From the NCBI RefSeq assembly GCF_923868895.1, contig NZ_OV350343.1:4078566-4142565 (forward strand): DNA of 64,000 bases. The letters are read 5' to 3'. Position numbers and translations under genes: made by a program. Origin of the DNA: Halomonas sp. TD01. GTDB lineage: Bacteria; Pseudomonadota; Gammaproteobacteria; Pseudomonadales; Halomonadaceae. Below, piece by piece: positions 18,113 through 28,939 of this stretch. Numbering within the stretch: the first letter of the stretch is position 1; each line of letters begins with the position of its first letter. The notes beneath the pieces were generated by a model. That model ran no database searches, was not told where the DNA came from, and saw nothing but the letters and a program-made list of their open reading frames with translations.

Positions 18113-18973
18113 TTAAAGGTGACCCAGGGTAACCCGTTCATGGCCTCCAACGTCTTGCACACTTTCAACGTTTTGGAAGCCAGCACGCGCTAACGCAGTA
18201 CGCACATTGGCCGCTTGAGTATAACCATGCTCCAGGGCAAGCCAGCCGCCTTGGGAAAGATACCCCCGCGCGGTGGTAATCAAATGCAGCAAATCAGCCA
18301 TGCCGTCAGCATCGGCTACCAACGCCGATAATGGCTCAAAACGTACATCACCCCGGCGTAAATGCGGATCATCGGCAGCGATATAGGGCGGGTTACTAAC
18401 AATGATATCGAAAACAGTCGTTGGGGAAGGCTGAGCAAAGGCGCTAAACCAATCGCTAACCACGAACTGGGTGTTAACGATCTTCAGTGCTTGAGCGTTG
18501 CGCGTTGCAAGCGCCACCGCTTCTGGACGAATATCCGCCCCCATTACCTGCCAGCTAGGTTTTTCGCTGGCAAAAGCAAGCGCAATAGCGCCAGTGCCGG
18601 TACCAAGGTCCAGCAATCTTCCCGCCGTCGCCTGGGCATGCATGAGAACAGCTTCCACCAGAGTTTCTGTATCAGGCCGGGGAATCAGCGTTTCTGGCGA
18701 TGTCGCAAGTCGCAGCCCCCAAAACTCTCGCTCACCGGTCAAATAAGCAACCGGCATTCCCTGGGCACGCGCGGCCACCAACGCATCAAATCGTGCCTGC
18801 TCCCAGAGAGGACACTCACGGTCTCCCCAGGTATACAGCCACGTACGGTCATGGCCCGTTGCGTGGCTTAGCAGTGCCTCGGCATCAATTCTGGGAGAAA
18901 GCGAACCCACCGCTTGCAGCCGAGTCGTCGCTCGTCGCAAAAGCGCATCGAAGGTCGGAACATCAAAGCTCAT
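18113..18973 (-). CDS. prmC: Peptide chain release factor N5-glutamine methyltransferase PrmC (HemK)
   Basis: 286 residues. An N-terminal helical RF-binding domain is followed by a Rossmann methyltransferase with REFWGLRLATSPETLIPRPDTE, the SAM site LLDLGTGTGAIALAFA and catalytic NPPY in IIVSNPPYIAADDPHLRRGDVRFEP. It methylates the GGQ glutamine of release factors RF1 and RF2. Its start overlaps the prfA stop by one base (TAATG), so enzyme and substrate are co-translated from the hemA-prfA-prmC operon. Confidence 0.96.
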   Translation of the reverse strand: MSFDVPTFDALLRRATTRLQAVGSLSPRIDAEALLSHATGHDRTWLYTWGDRECPLWEQARFDALVAARAQGMPVAYLTGEREFWGLRLATSPETLIPRPDTETLVEAVLMHAQATAGRLLDLGTGTGAIALAFASEKPSWQVMGADIRPEAVALATRNAQALKIVNTQFVVSDWFSAFAQPSPTTVFDIIVSNPPYIAADDPHLRRGDVRFEPLSALVADADGMADLLHLITTARGYLSQGGWLALEHGYTQAANVRTALARAGFQNVESVQDVGGHERVTLGHL

Positions 18974-20061
18974 TAAGCGTCCTGAAGGGCCGAAAGCTGC
19001 TCTGCTTGATATTCGTGAATCAGCGGTTCAATCACATCATCGAGCTGCTCACCGGTAATAATTTCCGTTAGCTTATAGAGCGTCAGGTTAATACGGTGGT
19101 CGGTAATCCGGCCTTGGGGAAAATTGTAAGTCCGAATGCGCTCACTGCGATCCCCCGAACCTACCAAGGAGCGGCGGGCATCGGCTTGCTCTTGGCGCTG
19201 TGAATCAACCGCATTGCGTTTGAGTTTGGCTGCCAGCAACGACATCGCCTTTGCACGGTTTTTGTGCTGACTACGCTCTTCCTGACACTCCACTACCACA
19301 CCGGTAGGCAGGTGAGTAATACGAATAGCAGAATCGGTAGTGTTGACGTGCTGACCGCCCGCGCCACTGGAACGATAAGTATCGACGCGCAAATCCGAAG
19401 GATTAATATCGATATCGCCCACGTCCTCCACCTCGGGCATAACCGCCACCGTGCAGGCAGACGTATGTATCCGGCCTTGCGACTCCGTCGCTGGCACTCG
19501 CTGTACACGGTGCGCACCAGATTCAAATTTCAAGCGCGCGTATACACCGTCGCCTTTCACTCGAGAAATAACTTCTTTGTAACCGCCCTGCTCACCATGA
19601 CTTGCACTGACGACTTCAACGCGCCAGCCACGTTTTTCAGCATAACGTGAGTACATGCGAAACAGATCACCAGCAAATATAGCGGCTTCATCCCCCCCCG
19701 TCCCGGCACGCACTTCCAAGAACACGCCGCGGCCATCGTCGGGGTCTTTGGGCACTAGCAAGCGCTTCAGCTCAATATCCAACGCTTCAAGCTGCTCGCG
19801 CCCATCATTGATTTCCATTTCTGCCAGCTCGCGCATTTCAGGGTCGCTGTCGCGGCTTAATTGCACGGCTTCTTCGATGCTTTTTTCTACCTCTCCGTAG
19901 CGCTGCCAGGCGGCGACCAGCTCTTCTAATTCAGCGTACTCACGGGAGTAGTCGCGAAAACGCTGCTGGTTATTAATCACCTCTGGATCAGATAGCAACA
20001 TTGCCAGCTCTTCGAAGCGGTCGGCAAAGCTATCTAGGCGTTGGCGCAAAGTCTCTTTCAT
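18973..20061 (-). CDS. prfA: Peptide chain release factor 1
   Basis: 362 residues (E. coli 360). The stop-codon recognition tripeptide PAT is in [18 protein letters not shown], and the catalytic GGQ in [24 protein letters not shown]. The UAA/UAG class is assigned from PAT, as against SPF in RF2. It terminates translation at UAA and UAG. It overlaps hemA by 4 bp (ATGA) and prmC by 1 bp: hemA-prfA-prmC, as in most gammaproteobacteria. Confidence 0.97.
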   Translation of the reverse strand: MKETLRQRLDSFADRFEELAMLLSDPEVINNQQRFRDYSREYAELEELVAAWQRYGEVEKSIEEAVQLSRDSDPEMRELAEMEINDGREQLEALDIELKRLLVPKDPDDGRGVFLEVRAGTGGDEAAIFAGDLFRMYSRYAEKRGWRVEVVSASHGEQGGYKEVISRVKGDGVYARLKFESGAHRVQRVPATESQGRIHTSACTVAVMPEVEDVGDIDINPSDLRVDTYRSSGAGGQHVNTTDSAIRITHLPTGVVVECQEERSQHKNRAKAMSLLAAKLKRNAVDSQRQEQADARRSLVGSGDRSERIRTYNFPQGRITDHRINLTLYKLTEIITGEQLDDVIEPLIHEYQAEQLSALQDA

Positions 20062-21368
20062 GCGGGTGTATCATCCTTCTGGCGTTTTACCGCGGCCACT
20101 GGTTGCTCAAAGGCAGGCTTAGCAGGCAGTAGTATATTGGGCGCGGCATTCAGCAATTCGTTATTTTCTTGGGATGCAGCGTCGCGCAAGGCAAGCGTAG
20201 GCTGGTGCATTAAACGATTCGCTAGTTGGTGAGCTAAACGTTCAATCACCTTGGCAGGGTCTTCCCCCTTTGCTAACCGTTCAAGGGCTTGCTCACGAGA
20301 GTGGTCACGAATGGCCTCACCGTGACGTCGATAGTCGCGAATAAGCTCACCGCCATTACGGATTCGGCGCTCATGCTGCCAACTACCCACCCCATGCTCG
20401 ATGAGTGATTCTGCCTGATCGGCGGCGACTTGACGGTGACGGCGATTCTCTTCGATGACCTCTTGTAAATCATCAACGGTATAAAGGAAGACATCTGCAA
20501 GCTCACCCACTTCTGGCTCAATATCACGCGGTACCGCGATATCCACCATAAACACTGGGCGGTGGCGGCGCTTTTTCAGCGCACGCTCTACCATTCCCTT
20601 CCCTAGAATAGGCAGCGGCGAAGCAGTGGAAGATATGACGATATCAGCCTGCTCTAACGCCTCCGGTATTTCTGGCAGCGTAATAGCAGAACCACCCAGC
20701 GGTGCAGACACTCGCTCGGCACGTTCACGGGTACGATTAGCTACCGTTAGATGCCGCACACCGGCTTCATGAAGATGACGCGCAACCAGCTCAATAGTTT
20801 CTCCCGCCCCGATCAAGAGCGCTCTGGCACGGCTAAAATCATCAAAAATACGGCTAGCCATACTGACAGCAGCATACGCGACCGATACAGGATTTTTGCC
20901 AATGCCCGTTTCTGTGCGCACCTGTTTGGCTACCGCGAAGGTGTGTTGAAATAACCGCTCCAATTCGCCACCCAAGCCATTGGCTTGGCGGGCCTGCTGA
21001 TAAGCATCCTTTAACTGACCGAGTATTTGTGGCTCGCCCAGCACCATAGAGTCTAGGCCAACGGCAACACGCATCAGATGACGCGCAGCATCGTTGTCAA
21101 GATAATGGTAGGCGCAGCGGGAAAGATCTTCGACGCGCAAATTATGAAAGCGCCCAAGCCAATCCAGCACGGCATGCTCTCCGGCAGCATCCGTCACGCA
21201 ATAAAGCTCGGTACGGTTGCACGTCGAAAGCACTGCCGCTTCGCTGATTTGTGGCAGGTTACGCAGTTCCGTCAACGCGCTTTCCAGCTGCGTTGGCGTA
21301 AAAGCAACCTGCTCACGTACGGCCACGCTGGCAGTACGATGATTTATTCCCAGGGCAAGAAGCGTCAT
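20058..21368 (-). CDS. hemA: Glutamyl-tRNA reductase
   Basis: 436 residues. The N-terminal catalytic domain has [15 protein letters not shown] and the active-site cysteine in [12 protein letters not shown], followed by [17 protein letters not shown]. The NADPH domain has [21 protein letters not shown] and [12 protein letters not shown]-terminal dimerisation helix follows. It makes glutamate-1-semialdehyde, the first committed step of tetrapyrrole (heme) synthesis by the C5 pathway. First gene of the hemA-prfA-prmC operon, divergent from the TPR lipoprotein gene across 243 bp. Confidence 0.97.
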   Translation of the reverse strand: MTLLALGINHRTASVAVREQVAFTPTQLESALTELRNLPQISEAAVLSTCNRTELYCVTDAAGEHAVLDWLGRFHNLRVEDLSRCAYHYLDNDAARHLMRVAVGLDSMVLGEPQILGQLKDAYQQARQANGLGGELERLFQHTFAVAKQVRTETGIGKNPVSVAYAAVSMASRIFDDFSRARALLIGAGETIELVARHLHEAGVRHLTVANRTRERAERVSAPLGGSAITLPEIPEALEQADIVISSTASPLPILGKGMVERALKKRRHRPVFMVDIAVPRDIEPEVGELADVFLYTVDDLQEVIEENRRHRQVAADQAESLIEHGVGSWQHERRIRNGGELIRDYRRHGEAIRDHSREQALERLAKGEDPAKVIERLAHQLANRLMHQPTLALRDAASQENNELLNAAPNILLPAKPAFEQPVAAVKRQKDDTPA

Positions 21369-21611
21369 GCGTTATGCGTCTTCGCTAGTGGATCGGTCGT
21401 CACGTCACTTATCGATCTGAATGTTTGGAGCTTGCTATAGCAAGTCTAAAGAGTGGGCAGATACTATGAATAGATACCATGGATTGCGCCACCCCACCTC
21501 GTTTTCAAGGTGTAATATCCTATCACAGCACAGCATGTTCTGGCGCACACCACTTTGCCGCAGGCAACCAAGCCGCTATGCTGAGCACTCGGCCACCTGA
21601 TCGAGAGACGC

Positions 21612-23405
21612 ATGCCCCTTCGCGCGACACTACTGGGTCACCCCCTATCGTTACCGGGTTTACCCCTACTGCCCTTGGCCGCAACGCTACTGATGAGCGG
21701 CTGCCAGCTGTCCCCCTCTTCCTTAGAGAAGGGGTTCCAGAATGGTGCTTACGACCCTATGCAGTCAGCACCGCCGATTACGCGCGGACTGGATGCTGAA
21801 AGTCTTCGCTCACTGCTGGCTGCAGAACTTGCTGGCCAACGGGGCGATTATCGCTACGCCAGCCAAGGCTACCTGGAAGCCGCTAGACGCTATAGCAATC
21901 CCGCGTTAGCCGAGCGCGCCACCTTTGCAGCGCGCTTTGGCAATGATGTTGCGCTGATGGAAGCCTCAGCAATACGTTGGCGTGAACTAGCGCCTCAGGC
22001 AGAGCTTCCAAACAGGCTGCTAGCAACACTCTCGTTACAACGGGGAGATTGGCTGGATAGCTTAGAGCAGCGCCTAGCGATCACCCAAGCAGGAGGCAAT
22101 GGTGAAATAGCCGCTTTTTCTGAAGCTGCTGTGGCCGAAGAGGCACCACTGAACCTGCTAATTCAGCCACTGCGCGATTATCTTGCCCAGCCTAGCGCTC
22201 AGCAAAATGAATTTTATAGCGATGTTTTGCTTGGCGCCGCACTGATCGAGTCAGCGCTGGGGCAAACGCGTCAAGCACAACAGCATCTGGATCAAGTAAC
22301 CCAACTTTCGCCTGAATCTGCCGCTTTGTGGCTTGCTAAGGCACGGCTGGCATTAGAGACAGGAGATCATCGGGGGGCTCAGCGAGCCGCTCAGCAGGGG
22401 CTAAACTTAGCGCCTGATGATGTCCGTTTTATATTAATGCTGGCCCAGGCTGAAATTCGTCTGAACAACATTGCCGCTGCGGAAACACAAACCAATACAC
22501 TGCTAGAAACACATGGTGGTAACGAAGAATTACGTATTGCTCTCGCCCAACTCTATCTGGAAGAAGGCCATAGCGAGCCAGCGTATCGACTACTGCAACC
22601 TCTTATTGGCCAGGATCGCGTACCTAATATTGCCTACTTCTTGTTGGGAGCCATTGCTCAATCCCAAGAAGAAGTCGATAACGCGCTGCTTTATTATCGG
22701 CAAGTACAAGGCGGCAATGAGTTTCTACCTGCCCGAGCCGCCGCTGCGCGCATGCTGATTGAAAATGATCGCCTGCTAGATGCTCGCGCCATGCTTCGTA
22801 TTGAGCGAATGCGCCATGACGCCTACTTCGGCGAGCTGGTAATGCTAGAAATACAGCTATTAGATGAATTTAATCTGCAAGAAGATGCGACAGCACTGCT
22901 CGATAGAGAGCTCACTCGTACGCCAGATGACACCAACCTGCTTTACCTAAGGGCAATGCGTGCCTGGGAAACGGGCAATATTGAAGCGATGGAACGCGAC
23001 CTGCGCCAAATACTGCATACCGAACCTGATAATGCAGATGCATTAAACGCATTGGGCTACACGCTTGCTGACCTGAATTTACAGGGGCGTCTTGAAGAAG
23101 CGCGTGACTTGATTGAGCGTGCCTATGAAGAAGATCCCAGCAACCCCGCAATACTCGACAGTATGGGCTGGGTCTATTTTCGGCTTGGTAAGCCCAACGA
23201 TGCACTGGCATGGTTAGAAAGTGCCTACGCACAGATGCCTGATCAAGAAATCGCCGCCCATTTGGCCGAAGTGCTTCATATGCTAGGGCGCAGCGAAGAA
23301 GCACGCCAACTTATTGAACGAATTCTTCAGCGGGCAAGCTACCACCCGCAAATTGATGACTTACTTGAGCGCTACCCTGAACTAACACCGTTAAGCGCGC
23401 CCTAA
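21612..23405 (+). CDS. Tetratricopeptide-repeat outer-membrane-type lipoprotein
   Basis: 597 residues. The N-terminal hydrophobic segment ends in the lipobox LLMSGC, giving a predicted lipidated cysteine near residue 31. The rest is almost entirely TPR helices, e.g. ESAALWLAKARLALETGDHRGA, NTNLLYLRAMRAWETGN-like and DNADALNALGYTLADLN; the block ILDSMGWVYFRLGKPNDALAWLESAY is conserved in the family. GAGAG lies 4-5 nt before the ATG. An equivalent TPR gene precedes lolB in Pseudomonas. Specific function unknown; probably an envelope protein-protein scaffold. Confidence 0.88.
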   Translation: MPLRATLLGHPLSLPGLPLLPLAATLLMSGCQLSPSSLEKGFQNGAYDPMQSAPPITRGLDAESLRSLLAAELAGQRGDYRYASQGYLEAARRYSNPALAERATFAARFGNDVALMEASAIRWRELAPQAELPNRLLATLSLQRGDWLDSLEQRLAITQAGGNGEIAAFSEAAVAEEAPLNLLIQPLRDYLAQPSAQQNEFYSDVLLGAALIESALGQTRQAQQHLDQVTQLSPESAALWLAKARLALETGDHRGAQRAAQQGLNLAPDDVRFILMLAQAEIRLNNIAAAETQTNTLLETHGGNEELRIALAQLYLEEGHSEPAYRLLQPLIGQDRVPNIAYFLLGAIAQSQEEVDNALLYYRQVQGGNEFLPARAAAARMLIENDRLLDARAMLRIERMRHDAYFGELVMLEIQLLDEFNLQEDATALLDRELTRTPDDTNLLYLRAMRAWETGNIEAMERDLRQILHTEPDNADALNALGYTLADLNLQGRLEEARDLIERAYEEDPSNPAILDSMGWVYFRLGKPNDALAWLESAYAQMPDQEIAAHLAEVLHMLGRSEEARQLIERILQRASYHPQIDDLLERYPELTPLSAP

Positions 23406-23459
23406 TACGGCATCCTTATATAAAAGATATTTTACGCAGTATTAACATGGAGCTAGTTT

Positions 23460-24113
23460 ATGTTGACCAATTCCCTGCCCGCGAACCGCTCATCGATATG
23501 CAGTCGCTCAACCCGCTTGTTAATGGCCGGTCTTGCGCTATTAGCGCTTGCCGGTTGCGCCACACAAGCCCCTGTTGACGATGGCGGGCGTCAGGCTGGG
23601 CAATGGGAACGCCAGCAGGCAGACGTTGAAGCCTTCGATACCTGGACACTCGTGGGTAAAGCAGGGCTTCGCACCCCCCAGGAGAATACCAGCGCTAATC
23701 TAGACTGGAATCAACACCCCCACTATTTTCGCATGCTGATCAGCGGCCCCTTTGGCGGCGGACGTAGTGTGTTAGAAGGTCGTGAAGGGCGCTTTTCGCT
23801 AACGACGAGTGATGGTCGCTTTGAAGCAGAAACGCCGGAAGCATTAATGGAAGATCAACTTGGCTGGGCACTGCCGGTTCGCGCCATGCCTGACTGGGTA
23901 CGCGGCCTGCCTGGCTCACATGCCAGCTACCAGTTGGAGACAGACGAACTCGGCTTCCCTAATCATTTACAACAAGATGGTTGGGAAATCGACTACCGTG
24001 ACTGGGAACAAGTAGAAGGTATGTGGCTACCTCGCCGATTAGTAATGAACTACGGCGACCTGCGTATCACCCTAGTAGTCAATCAGTGGCAATCCACTAA
24101 CCAGGACTCCTAG
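23460..24113 (+). CDS. lolB: Outer membrane lipoprotein insertion protein LolB
   Basis: 217 residues with a lipoprotein signal ending LLALAGC (lipidation at about residue 32). The LolB domain shows FDTWTLVGKAGLRTPQENTSANLDWNQ, a YFRMLISGPFGGGRSVLEG strand with the protruding-loop region, and a closing EIDYRDWEQVEGMWLPRRLVM. LolB receives lipoproteins from LolA and inserts them into the outer membrane. It lies 54 bp after the TPR lipoprotein gene and 17 bp before ispE, the normal operon order. Confidence 0.94.
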   Translation: MLTNSLPANRSSICSRSTRLLMAGLALLALAGCATQAPVDDGGRQAGQWERQQADVEAFDTWTLVGKAGLRTPQENTSANLDWNQHPHYFRMLISGPFGGGRSVLEGREGRFSLTTSDGRFEAETPEALMEDQLGWALPVRAMPDWVRGLPGSHASYQLETDELGFPNHLQQDGWEIDYRDWEQVEGMWLPRRLVMNYGDLRITLVVNQWQSTNQDS

Positions 24114-24130
24114 GCCAGTAGAGAGATCAC

Positions 24131-24991
24131 ATGCCAGCAACAACACCGGCGTTGACACTGCCTGCACCCGCTAAGCTAAACCGTATGCTGCATATCGTAG
24201 GCCGTCGCCAAGACGGCTATCACGAGTTGCAAACGCTGTTCCAGCTTATCGATTTGTGCGATTACCTTACTTTCACGCCGCGCAATGACAGCGCTGTTAC
24301 TCTTTCCAATGCTCTCAGTGGCGTTGCCCACGACGACAATTTAATTGTGCGGGCCGCACACCTATTGCAACAGACAAGCGGCACCCACCAAGGGGTCTCA
24401 GTTGCCATCGAAAAGCACCTGCCGATGGGGGGCGGCCTTGGCGGAGGAAGCTCTAATGCAGCGACCACCCTGGTCGGTTTGAATCATTTATGGCAGCTAG
24501 GTCTAAGCAATGCGACGCTTGCGGAACTGGGGCTAACACTGGGAGCTGATGTTCCGGTGTTTGTTCACGGTCACAGCGCTTGGGCGGAAGGGGTCGGCGA
24601 AAAACTTACTTCTGTCATGCTAGACACCCCCTGGTTCGTGGTAATCCATCCAGGCGTTAGCGTCTCAACACCAGCAATCTTCCAAGACCCAGAATTGACA
24701 CGCGACAGCCTCCCCATTACTATGGCGCGCGCACTGCAGGGGGGAGCGCCGGAGTGGCGTAACGACTGCGAAGCTATCGTCAAAAAACGCTATCCGCCAA
24801 TTGCGGAAGCATTGGACTGGCTCACGCAGCATGCACCTAGTCGGTTGACCGGTACCGGCGCCTGTTTGTTTGCGGCTTTCGATTCACAACAAGCCGCGCA
24901 AGCCGTCGCACATATGGCAGGTCAACATTGGCATTCATGGGTAGCGCGCGGACTCAACACCTCTCCCCTACAAGATGCTCTGGGCCGCTGA
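24131..24991 (+). CDS. ispE: 4-diphosphocytidyl-2-C-methyl-D-erythritol kinase
   Basis: 286 residues. The GHMP kinase signatures are LPAPAKLNRMLHIVGRRQDGYHELQTLFQLID near the N-terminus, the ATP-binding LPMGGGLGGGSSNAATTLVGLN around residue 100, and LGADVPVFVHG. It ends in the C-terminal GTGACLFAAF motif. It phosphorylates CDP-methylerythritol in the MEP isoprenoid pathway. It lies between lolB and tRNA-Gln/prs, as in Pseudomonas. Confidence 0.96.
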   Translation: MPATTPALTLPAPAKLNRMLHIVGRRQDGYHELQTLFQLIDLCDYLTFTPRNDSAVTLSNALSGVAHDDNLIVRAAHLLQQTSGTHQGVSVAIEKHLPMGGGLGGGSSNAATTLVGLNHLWQLGLSNATLAELGLTLGADVPVFVHGHSAWAEGVGEKLTSVMLDTPWFVVIHPGVSVSTPAIFQDPELTRDSLPITMARALQGGAPEWRNDCEAIVKKRYPPIAEALDWLTQHAPSRLTGTGACLFAAFDSQQAAQAVAHMAGQHWHSWVARGLNTSPLQDALGR

Positions 24992-25022
24992 AAGCGCCCG
25001 GTCATCGCATTAGGTTTATTGC

Positions 25023-25097
25023 TGGGGTATCGCCAAGTGGTAAGGCACCGGTTTTTGGTATCGGCATTCCCAGGTTCGAATCCTGGTACCCCAGCCA
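25023..25097 (+). tRNA. tRNA-Gln (anticodon TTG)
   Basis: 75 nt with encoded CCA. Acceptor TGGGGTA pairs with TACCCCA, discriminator G. The anticodon stem CCGGT/ATCGG (one G-T pair) holds loop TTTTGGT with anticodon TTG. The T-arm is CCAGG-TTCGAAT-CCTGG. It lies between ispE and prs, a conserved position. Confidence 0.97.
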
Positions 25098-25155
25098 ACC
25101 TAATTATGATCTGCGTTTTCTCCCCTGATCCCCAACACTGCAAAGGTGGCTGCGC

Positions 25156-26097
25156 GTGTCAAAATTGATGGTTTTCACCGGGAATGCCAATCCCGAACTC
25201 GCTCAAAAGATTGCCGAGAGCTTAGACAGCCGTATGGGTAATGCTACGGTCGGTCAATTTAGCGACGGCGAAATAGCGGTCGAGATCAATGAGAACGTGC
25301 GTGGTAAGGATGTGTTCATCCTGCAATCCACCTGTGCCCCCACGAACGATAACCTGATGGAACTGATCCTGATGGTCGACGCCCTGCGTCGCGCCTCAGC
25401 TGCCCGTATTACGGCAGTCGTTCCCTATTTTGGCTATGCACGCCAGGATCGTCGTGTCCGCTCTGCCCGCGTTCCCATCTCAGCAAAAGTTGTCGCTGAT
25501 ATGATGGTAAAAGCAGGTGTTGATCGCGTCATGACGATGGACCTGCACGCTGACCAAATTCAAGGTTTCTTCGACGTACCGGTTGATAACGTTTACGGCT
25601 CGCCCATTTTGCTGGACGACATCGAGCGCCAGAACTATGACGATCTCGTTGTGGTTTCCCCTGATGTTGGCGGCGTTGTTCGCGCTCGTGCTATCGCCAA
25701 ACAGCTGAACGCTGATCTTGCCATTATCGATAAACGTCGCCCCCAGGCCAATCAAGCCCAGGTAATGCACATTATCGGTGAGATCGAAGGCCGCACCTGC
25801 GTGGTTGTCGATGACATGATTGATACCGCTGGCACGCTCTGTAAAGCCGGCGAAGCGCTGAAAGATCACGGCGCAGCCCGCGTTGTCGCTTATGCAACAC
25901 ACCCGATATTGTCTGGCCCTGCGGTCGACAATATCACCAACTCGGTGCTGGACGAGGTTGTCGTGACCGACACCATTCCGCTTTCCGACACTGCCCGTCG
26001 TAGCGGAAAAATTCGCCAGCTGAGCGTTGCTGGACTCATCGCGGAAGCCATTCGCCGGGTCAGCAACGAAGAATCCGTTAGCGCGATGTTCCATTAA
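25156..26097 (+). CDS. prs: Ribose-phosphate pyrophosphokinase
   Basis: 313 residues from a GTG start. [23 protein letters not shown] opens the family. [24 protein letters not shown], the flexible loop [42 protein letters not shown] and the PRPP-binding loop [14 protein letters not shown] are all intact. It makes PRPP from ribose-5-phosphate and ATP for nucleotide, histidine and tryptophan synthesis. It is followed by a small hairpin at 26113-26127 and then rplY. Confidence 0.97.
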   Translation: MSKLMVFTGNANPELAQKIAESLDSRMGNATVGQFSDGEIAVEINENVRGKDVFILQSTCAPTNDNLMELILMVDALRRASAARITAVVPYFGYARQDRRVRSARVPISAKVVADMMVKAGVDRVMTMDLHADQIQGFFDVPVDNVYGSPILLDDIERQNYDDLVVVSPDVGGVVRARAIAKQLNADLAIIDKRRPQANQAQVMHIIGEIEGRTCVVVDDMIDTAGTLCKAGEALKDHGAARVVAYATHPILSGPAVDNITNSVLDEVVVTDTIPLSDTARRSGKIRQLSVAGLIAEAIRRVSNEESVSAMFH

Positions 26098-26193
26098 TCG
26101 CCTAACGTCATAGCCCCCTACTGGGGCCCTGGAAGCGTCGTCGTCTGGTCGCGGACGGCGGCGTTTCCTTACTTAAACTAAGAGGCAAATTAA

Positions 26194-26835
26194 ATGTCTG
26201 ATTTTATCCTGAAAGCCAGCGTTCGTAACGACCTGGGGAAAGGTGCGAGCCGCCGCCTGCGTCGTGCGAACCAACAAGTACCGGCCGTTGTTTATGGCGG
26301 TGAAAAAGGCGCTCAGTCTATCTCTGTAGAAAAAACTGCTTTCTACAAAGCGATTGAAGACGAGTCCTTCTTCTCTTCGGTGATCAAACTGGTCATCGAC
26401 GGTACTGAAGAGCAAGTGGTTGTTCGTGACCTACAGCGTCACCCGTTCAAACCGCTGCTAACTCACGCTGACTTCTTGCGTGTTGATGCCACTCACGAAA
26501 TCACCATGAACGTGCCGCTGCACGTCGTTGGTGAAGAGAAGTGTGTAGGCATTAAAGACCAAGGTGGCGAACTGCACACCCTGGCCAACGAAGTCGCCAT
26601 CAGCTGCTTGCCGAAAGATCTTCCGGACTTCCTGGAAGTTGACATCAGCAACGTTGAGCTGGGCACCACCCTTCACCTGTCTGACCTGACCTTGCCTGCG
26701 GGCGTCACGTCTGTTGATCTGTCACACGGTGAAGAGCACGACAACGCCATCCTAAGCATCACCAAAGTAAAAGTACGTGGCGGTGATGACGAAGAGAGCG
26801 AAGGTGAAAGCGAAGAAGAGCCCAGCGCTGAGTAA
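26194..26835 (+). CDS. rplY: 50S ribosomal protein L25 (general stress protein Ctc form)
   Basis: 213 residues. The long form has an N-terminal L25 5S-rRNA-binding domain ([34 protein letters not shown]) and a C-terminal TL5/Ctc beta domain (from about residue 100, [22 protein letters not shown]). The acidic C-terminal tail ([17 protein letters not shown]) is typical of the long form and of halophiles. GAGG lies 8 nt before the ATG. It binds 5S rRNA in the large subunit. Confidence 0.96.
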   Translation: MSDFILKASVRNDLGKGASRRLRRANQQVPAVVYGGEKGAQSISVEKTAFYKAIEDESFFSSVIKLVIDGTEEQVVVRDLQRHPFKPLLTHADFLRVDATHEITMNVPLHVVGEEKCVGIKDQGGELHTLANEVAISCLPKDLPDFLEVDISNVELGTTLHLSDLTLPAGVTSVDLSHGEEHDNAILSITKVKVRGGDDEESEGESEEEPSAE

Positions 26836-26910
26836 ACGTTAGTCACGGTGCTGCCAGCTGATGCTTTTCAGTGCCGCCTGGGCCATGCCTGCATGGCCCA
26901 GGGATGATAA

Positions 26911-26942
26911 AATCAAGCGCTTCGGCGCTTGATTTTTTTTTG
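26911..26942 (+). terminator. Terminator after rplY
   Basis: AATCAAGCGC / GCGCTTGATT, perfect 10-bp stem with a TTCG tetraloop followed by eight T's (the last T at about 26941-26942). Confidence 0.93.
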
Positions 26943-26996
26943 CGGTCTGACATGACGTCGAAAATTTCTTCTGGAAATTTTTTATGAGGTGGGACA

Positions 26997-27578
26997 ATGA
27001 GCCAGGTAACGGCCATTATTGGCCTGGGCAACCCCGGTGCAGAATACGATGCAACTCGCCACAATGCGGGCTTTTGGCTGGTAGACGCCATTGCACGCAG
27101 TGCACATACAGAACTTCGCCCGGAAAAGAAGTTTTTGGGCCTGTACGCCAAAGCACGTGTTGGCGACCATGAACTGCACCTTCTCAACCCCACTACTTTT
27201 ATGAATCGTAGCGGCGCTGCCGTCGCGGCGCTTGCACAGTTTTTCAAACTAACGCCTGACAATCTACTAGTCGCCCATGATGAGCTAGACCTTCCGCCAG
27301 GACAGGCACGCTATAAGACCGGCGGTGGACATGGCGGTCATAACGGCCTGCGAGACATCATTAGCGCTTTAGGCAATCAGAAACAGTTCCACCGAGCAAG
27401 AATTGGCATTGGCCACCCTGGTGAGGCACACCAGGTCGTTAATTATGTCCTTGGCCGCCCCGGCAAAGCCGAACGGGAAGCCATTGAAAGCGCATTAGAT
27501 GAGTGCCTAGCGACACTGCCACTTGCACTCTCAGGCGACTGGGCTAAAGCAATGAACCGCCTTCATAGCGTAAAATAG
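26997..27578 (+). CDS. pth: Peptidyl-tRNA hydrolase
   Basis: 193 residues. IIGLGNPGAEYDATRHNAGFWLVDAIA contains the conserved Asn and the catalytic His (RHNAG). The family motifs LLNPTTFMNRSGAAVAALAQF and VAHDELDLPPGQARYKTGGGHGGHNGLRDI are intact. It recycles tRNA from prematurely released peptidyl-tRNA. GAGGTGGG lies just upstream of the ATG. It is flanked by its own terminators but keeps the conserved rplY-pth-ychF order. Confidence 0.97.
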   Translation: MSQVTAIIGLGNPGAEYDATRHNAGFWLVDAIARSAHTELRPEKKFLGLYAKARVGDHELHLLNPTTFMNRSGAAVAALAQFFKLTPDNLLVAHDELDLPPGQARYKTGGGHGGHNGLRDIISALGNQKQFHRARIGIGHPGEAHQVVNYVLGRPGKAEREAIESALDECLATLPLALSGDWAKAMNRLHSVK

Positions 27579-27606
27579 CAGCACACTTTATAAGCATCCT
27601 TAAATC

Positions 27607-27630
27607 AGGCGTTTTAGCACGCCTTTTTTT
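27607..27630 (+). terminator. Terminator after pth
   Basis: AGGCGT / ACGCCT, 6-bp stem with a 6-nt loop, followed by about six T. Confidence 0.75.
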
Positions 27631-27685
27631 CAATATTGGCAGGCGCTTCCCTTGTTGCGCTGCCCTAGCGGCCAGGAAGTAATTT

Positions 27686-28777
27686 ATGGGCTTTAACTGC
27701 GGTATCGTCGGTCTACCCAATGTAGGCAAATCCACGCTTTTTAATGCGCTGACCAAATCTGGTATTGATGCAGAAAATTTCCCTTTCTGCACCATTGAGC
27801 CGAACGTAGGCATCGTTCCAATGCCTGACCCGCGACTTGATAAGCTTGCGGAGATCGTCAAGCCACAAAAAGTGCTGCCGACCACGATGGAGTTTGTCGA
27901 TATCGCAGGCTTGGTCGCCGGGGCATCCAAAGGCGAAGGCTTGGGCAACAAGTTTTTGGCCAATATTCGCGAAACCCAAGCGATCGCCCATGTCGTACGC
28001 TGCTTTGATAACGACAACGTGATCCACGTTGCCAATCAGGTGGATCCCCGTGCGGATATTGAAACTATCAACTTGGAGCTGGCGCTTGCCGACCTAGATA
28101 CCGTCGAAAAAGCCAGCCAGCGCCTTGTCCGCTCGGTGAAAGGCGGCGACAAAGATGCCACTGCCACCAAAGCGATTCTTGACCGCATCCAGCCACACCT
28201 CGCTGAAGGTATGCCGCTGCGTAGTTTTGGTCTTGATGAAGACGAAAAACGCCAAGTTAAGAGCTTCGGCTTCTTAACGCTCAAGCCCACGATGTACATT
28301 GCCAACGTTAATGAAGATGGGTTCGAGAATAATCCTTACCTGGACATCGTTAACGAGATTGCGGCGGAAGAAGGTGCAGCAGTGGTGCCGGTATGCAACC
28401 AGCTAGAAGCCGAGATCGCCGAGCTAGATGACGAAGAGCGCAGCATGTTCCTAGCCGAAATGGGCATGGAAGAGCCCGGACTTGATCGCGTTATTCGCGC
28501 AGGCTATGCCCTGCTTGGCCTACAAACGTATTTCACCGCTGGCGTTAAAGAAGTGCGCGCTTGGACAGTGAAAGAAGGTGCCAGCGCTCCGGAAGCTGCG
28601 GGCGTGATTCACACCGATTTCCAAAAAGGTTTTATCCGCGCCGAAGTGGTTGCTTACGAAGACTTTGTCTCACTCAATGGCGAGCAAGGGGCTAAAGACG
28701 CTGGCAAATGGCGCCTAGAAGGCAAGGATTACATCGTTAAAGATGGCGATGTAATCCATTTCCGTTTTAACGTCTGA
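27686..28777 (+). CDS. ychF: Redox-regulated ATPase YchF (OLA1 family)
   Basis: 363 residues. The G-domain has [37 protein letters not shown], the [20 protein letters not shown] switch II with the family's changed residue, and CNQLEAEI in place of NKxD, which is why YchF prefers ATP. A coiled-coil insert and a C-terminal TGS domain ([20 protein letters not shown]) follow. It binds ribosomes and is implicated in oxidative stress and start-site choice in E. coli. AGGA sits 8 nt before the ATG. Confidence 0.96.
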   Translation: MGFNCGIVGLPNVGKSTLFNALTKSGIDAENFPFCTIEPNVGIVPMPDPRLDKLAEIVKPQKVLPTTMEFVDIAGLVAGASKGEGLGNKFLANIRETQAIAHVVRCFDNDNVIHVANQVDPRADIETINLELALADLDTVEKASQRLVRSVKGGDKDATATKAILDRIQPHLAEGMPLRSFGLDEDEKRQVKSFGFLTLKPTMYIANVNEDGFENNPYLDIVNEIAAEEGAAVVPVCNQLEAEIAELDDEERSMFLAEMGMEEPGLDRVIRAGYALLGLQTYFTAGVKEVRAWTVKEGASAPEAAGVIHTDFQKGFIRAEVVAYEDFVSLNGEQGAKDAGKWRLEGKDYIVKDGDVIHFRFNV

Positions 28778-28852
28778 CAGGCAACCGTCTGACAATAAAA
28801 AGAAACGCTTGACGAACGGCGGGCTACTGAGTAATATTCGCCCCCGTTGAAT

Positions 28853-28929
28853 GGCTACGTAGCTCAGCTGGTTAGAGCACATCACTCATAATGATGGGGT
28901 CCCCTGTTCAAATCAGGGCGTAGCCACCA
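28853..28929 (+). tRNA. tRNA-Met (elongator, anticodon CAT)
   Basis: 77 nt with encoded CCA. Acceptor GGCTACG / CGTAGCC is fully paired at 1:72, unlike initiator tRNA. The anticodon loop CTCATAA carries CAT. The T-arm is CCCTG-TTCAAAT-CAGGG. tRNA-Ile2 (CAT read as modified LAT) is a formal alternative but the body looks like elongator Met. Confidence 0.92.
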
Positions 28930-28939
28930 CACGAATAGT

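Noticed and set aside
25480..26094. 204-aa minus-strand frame opposite prs
   Set aside because: Antisense shadow of a strongly conserved gene.
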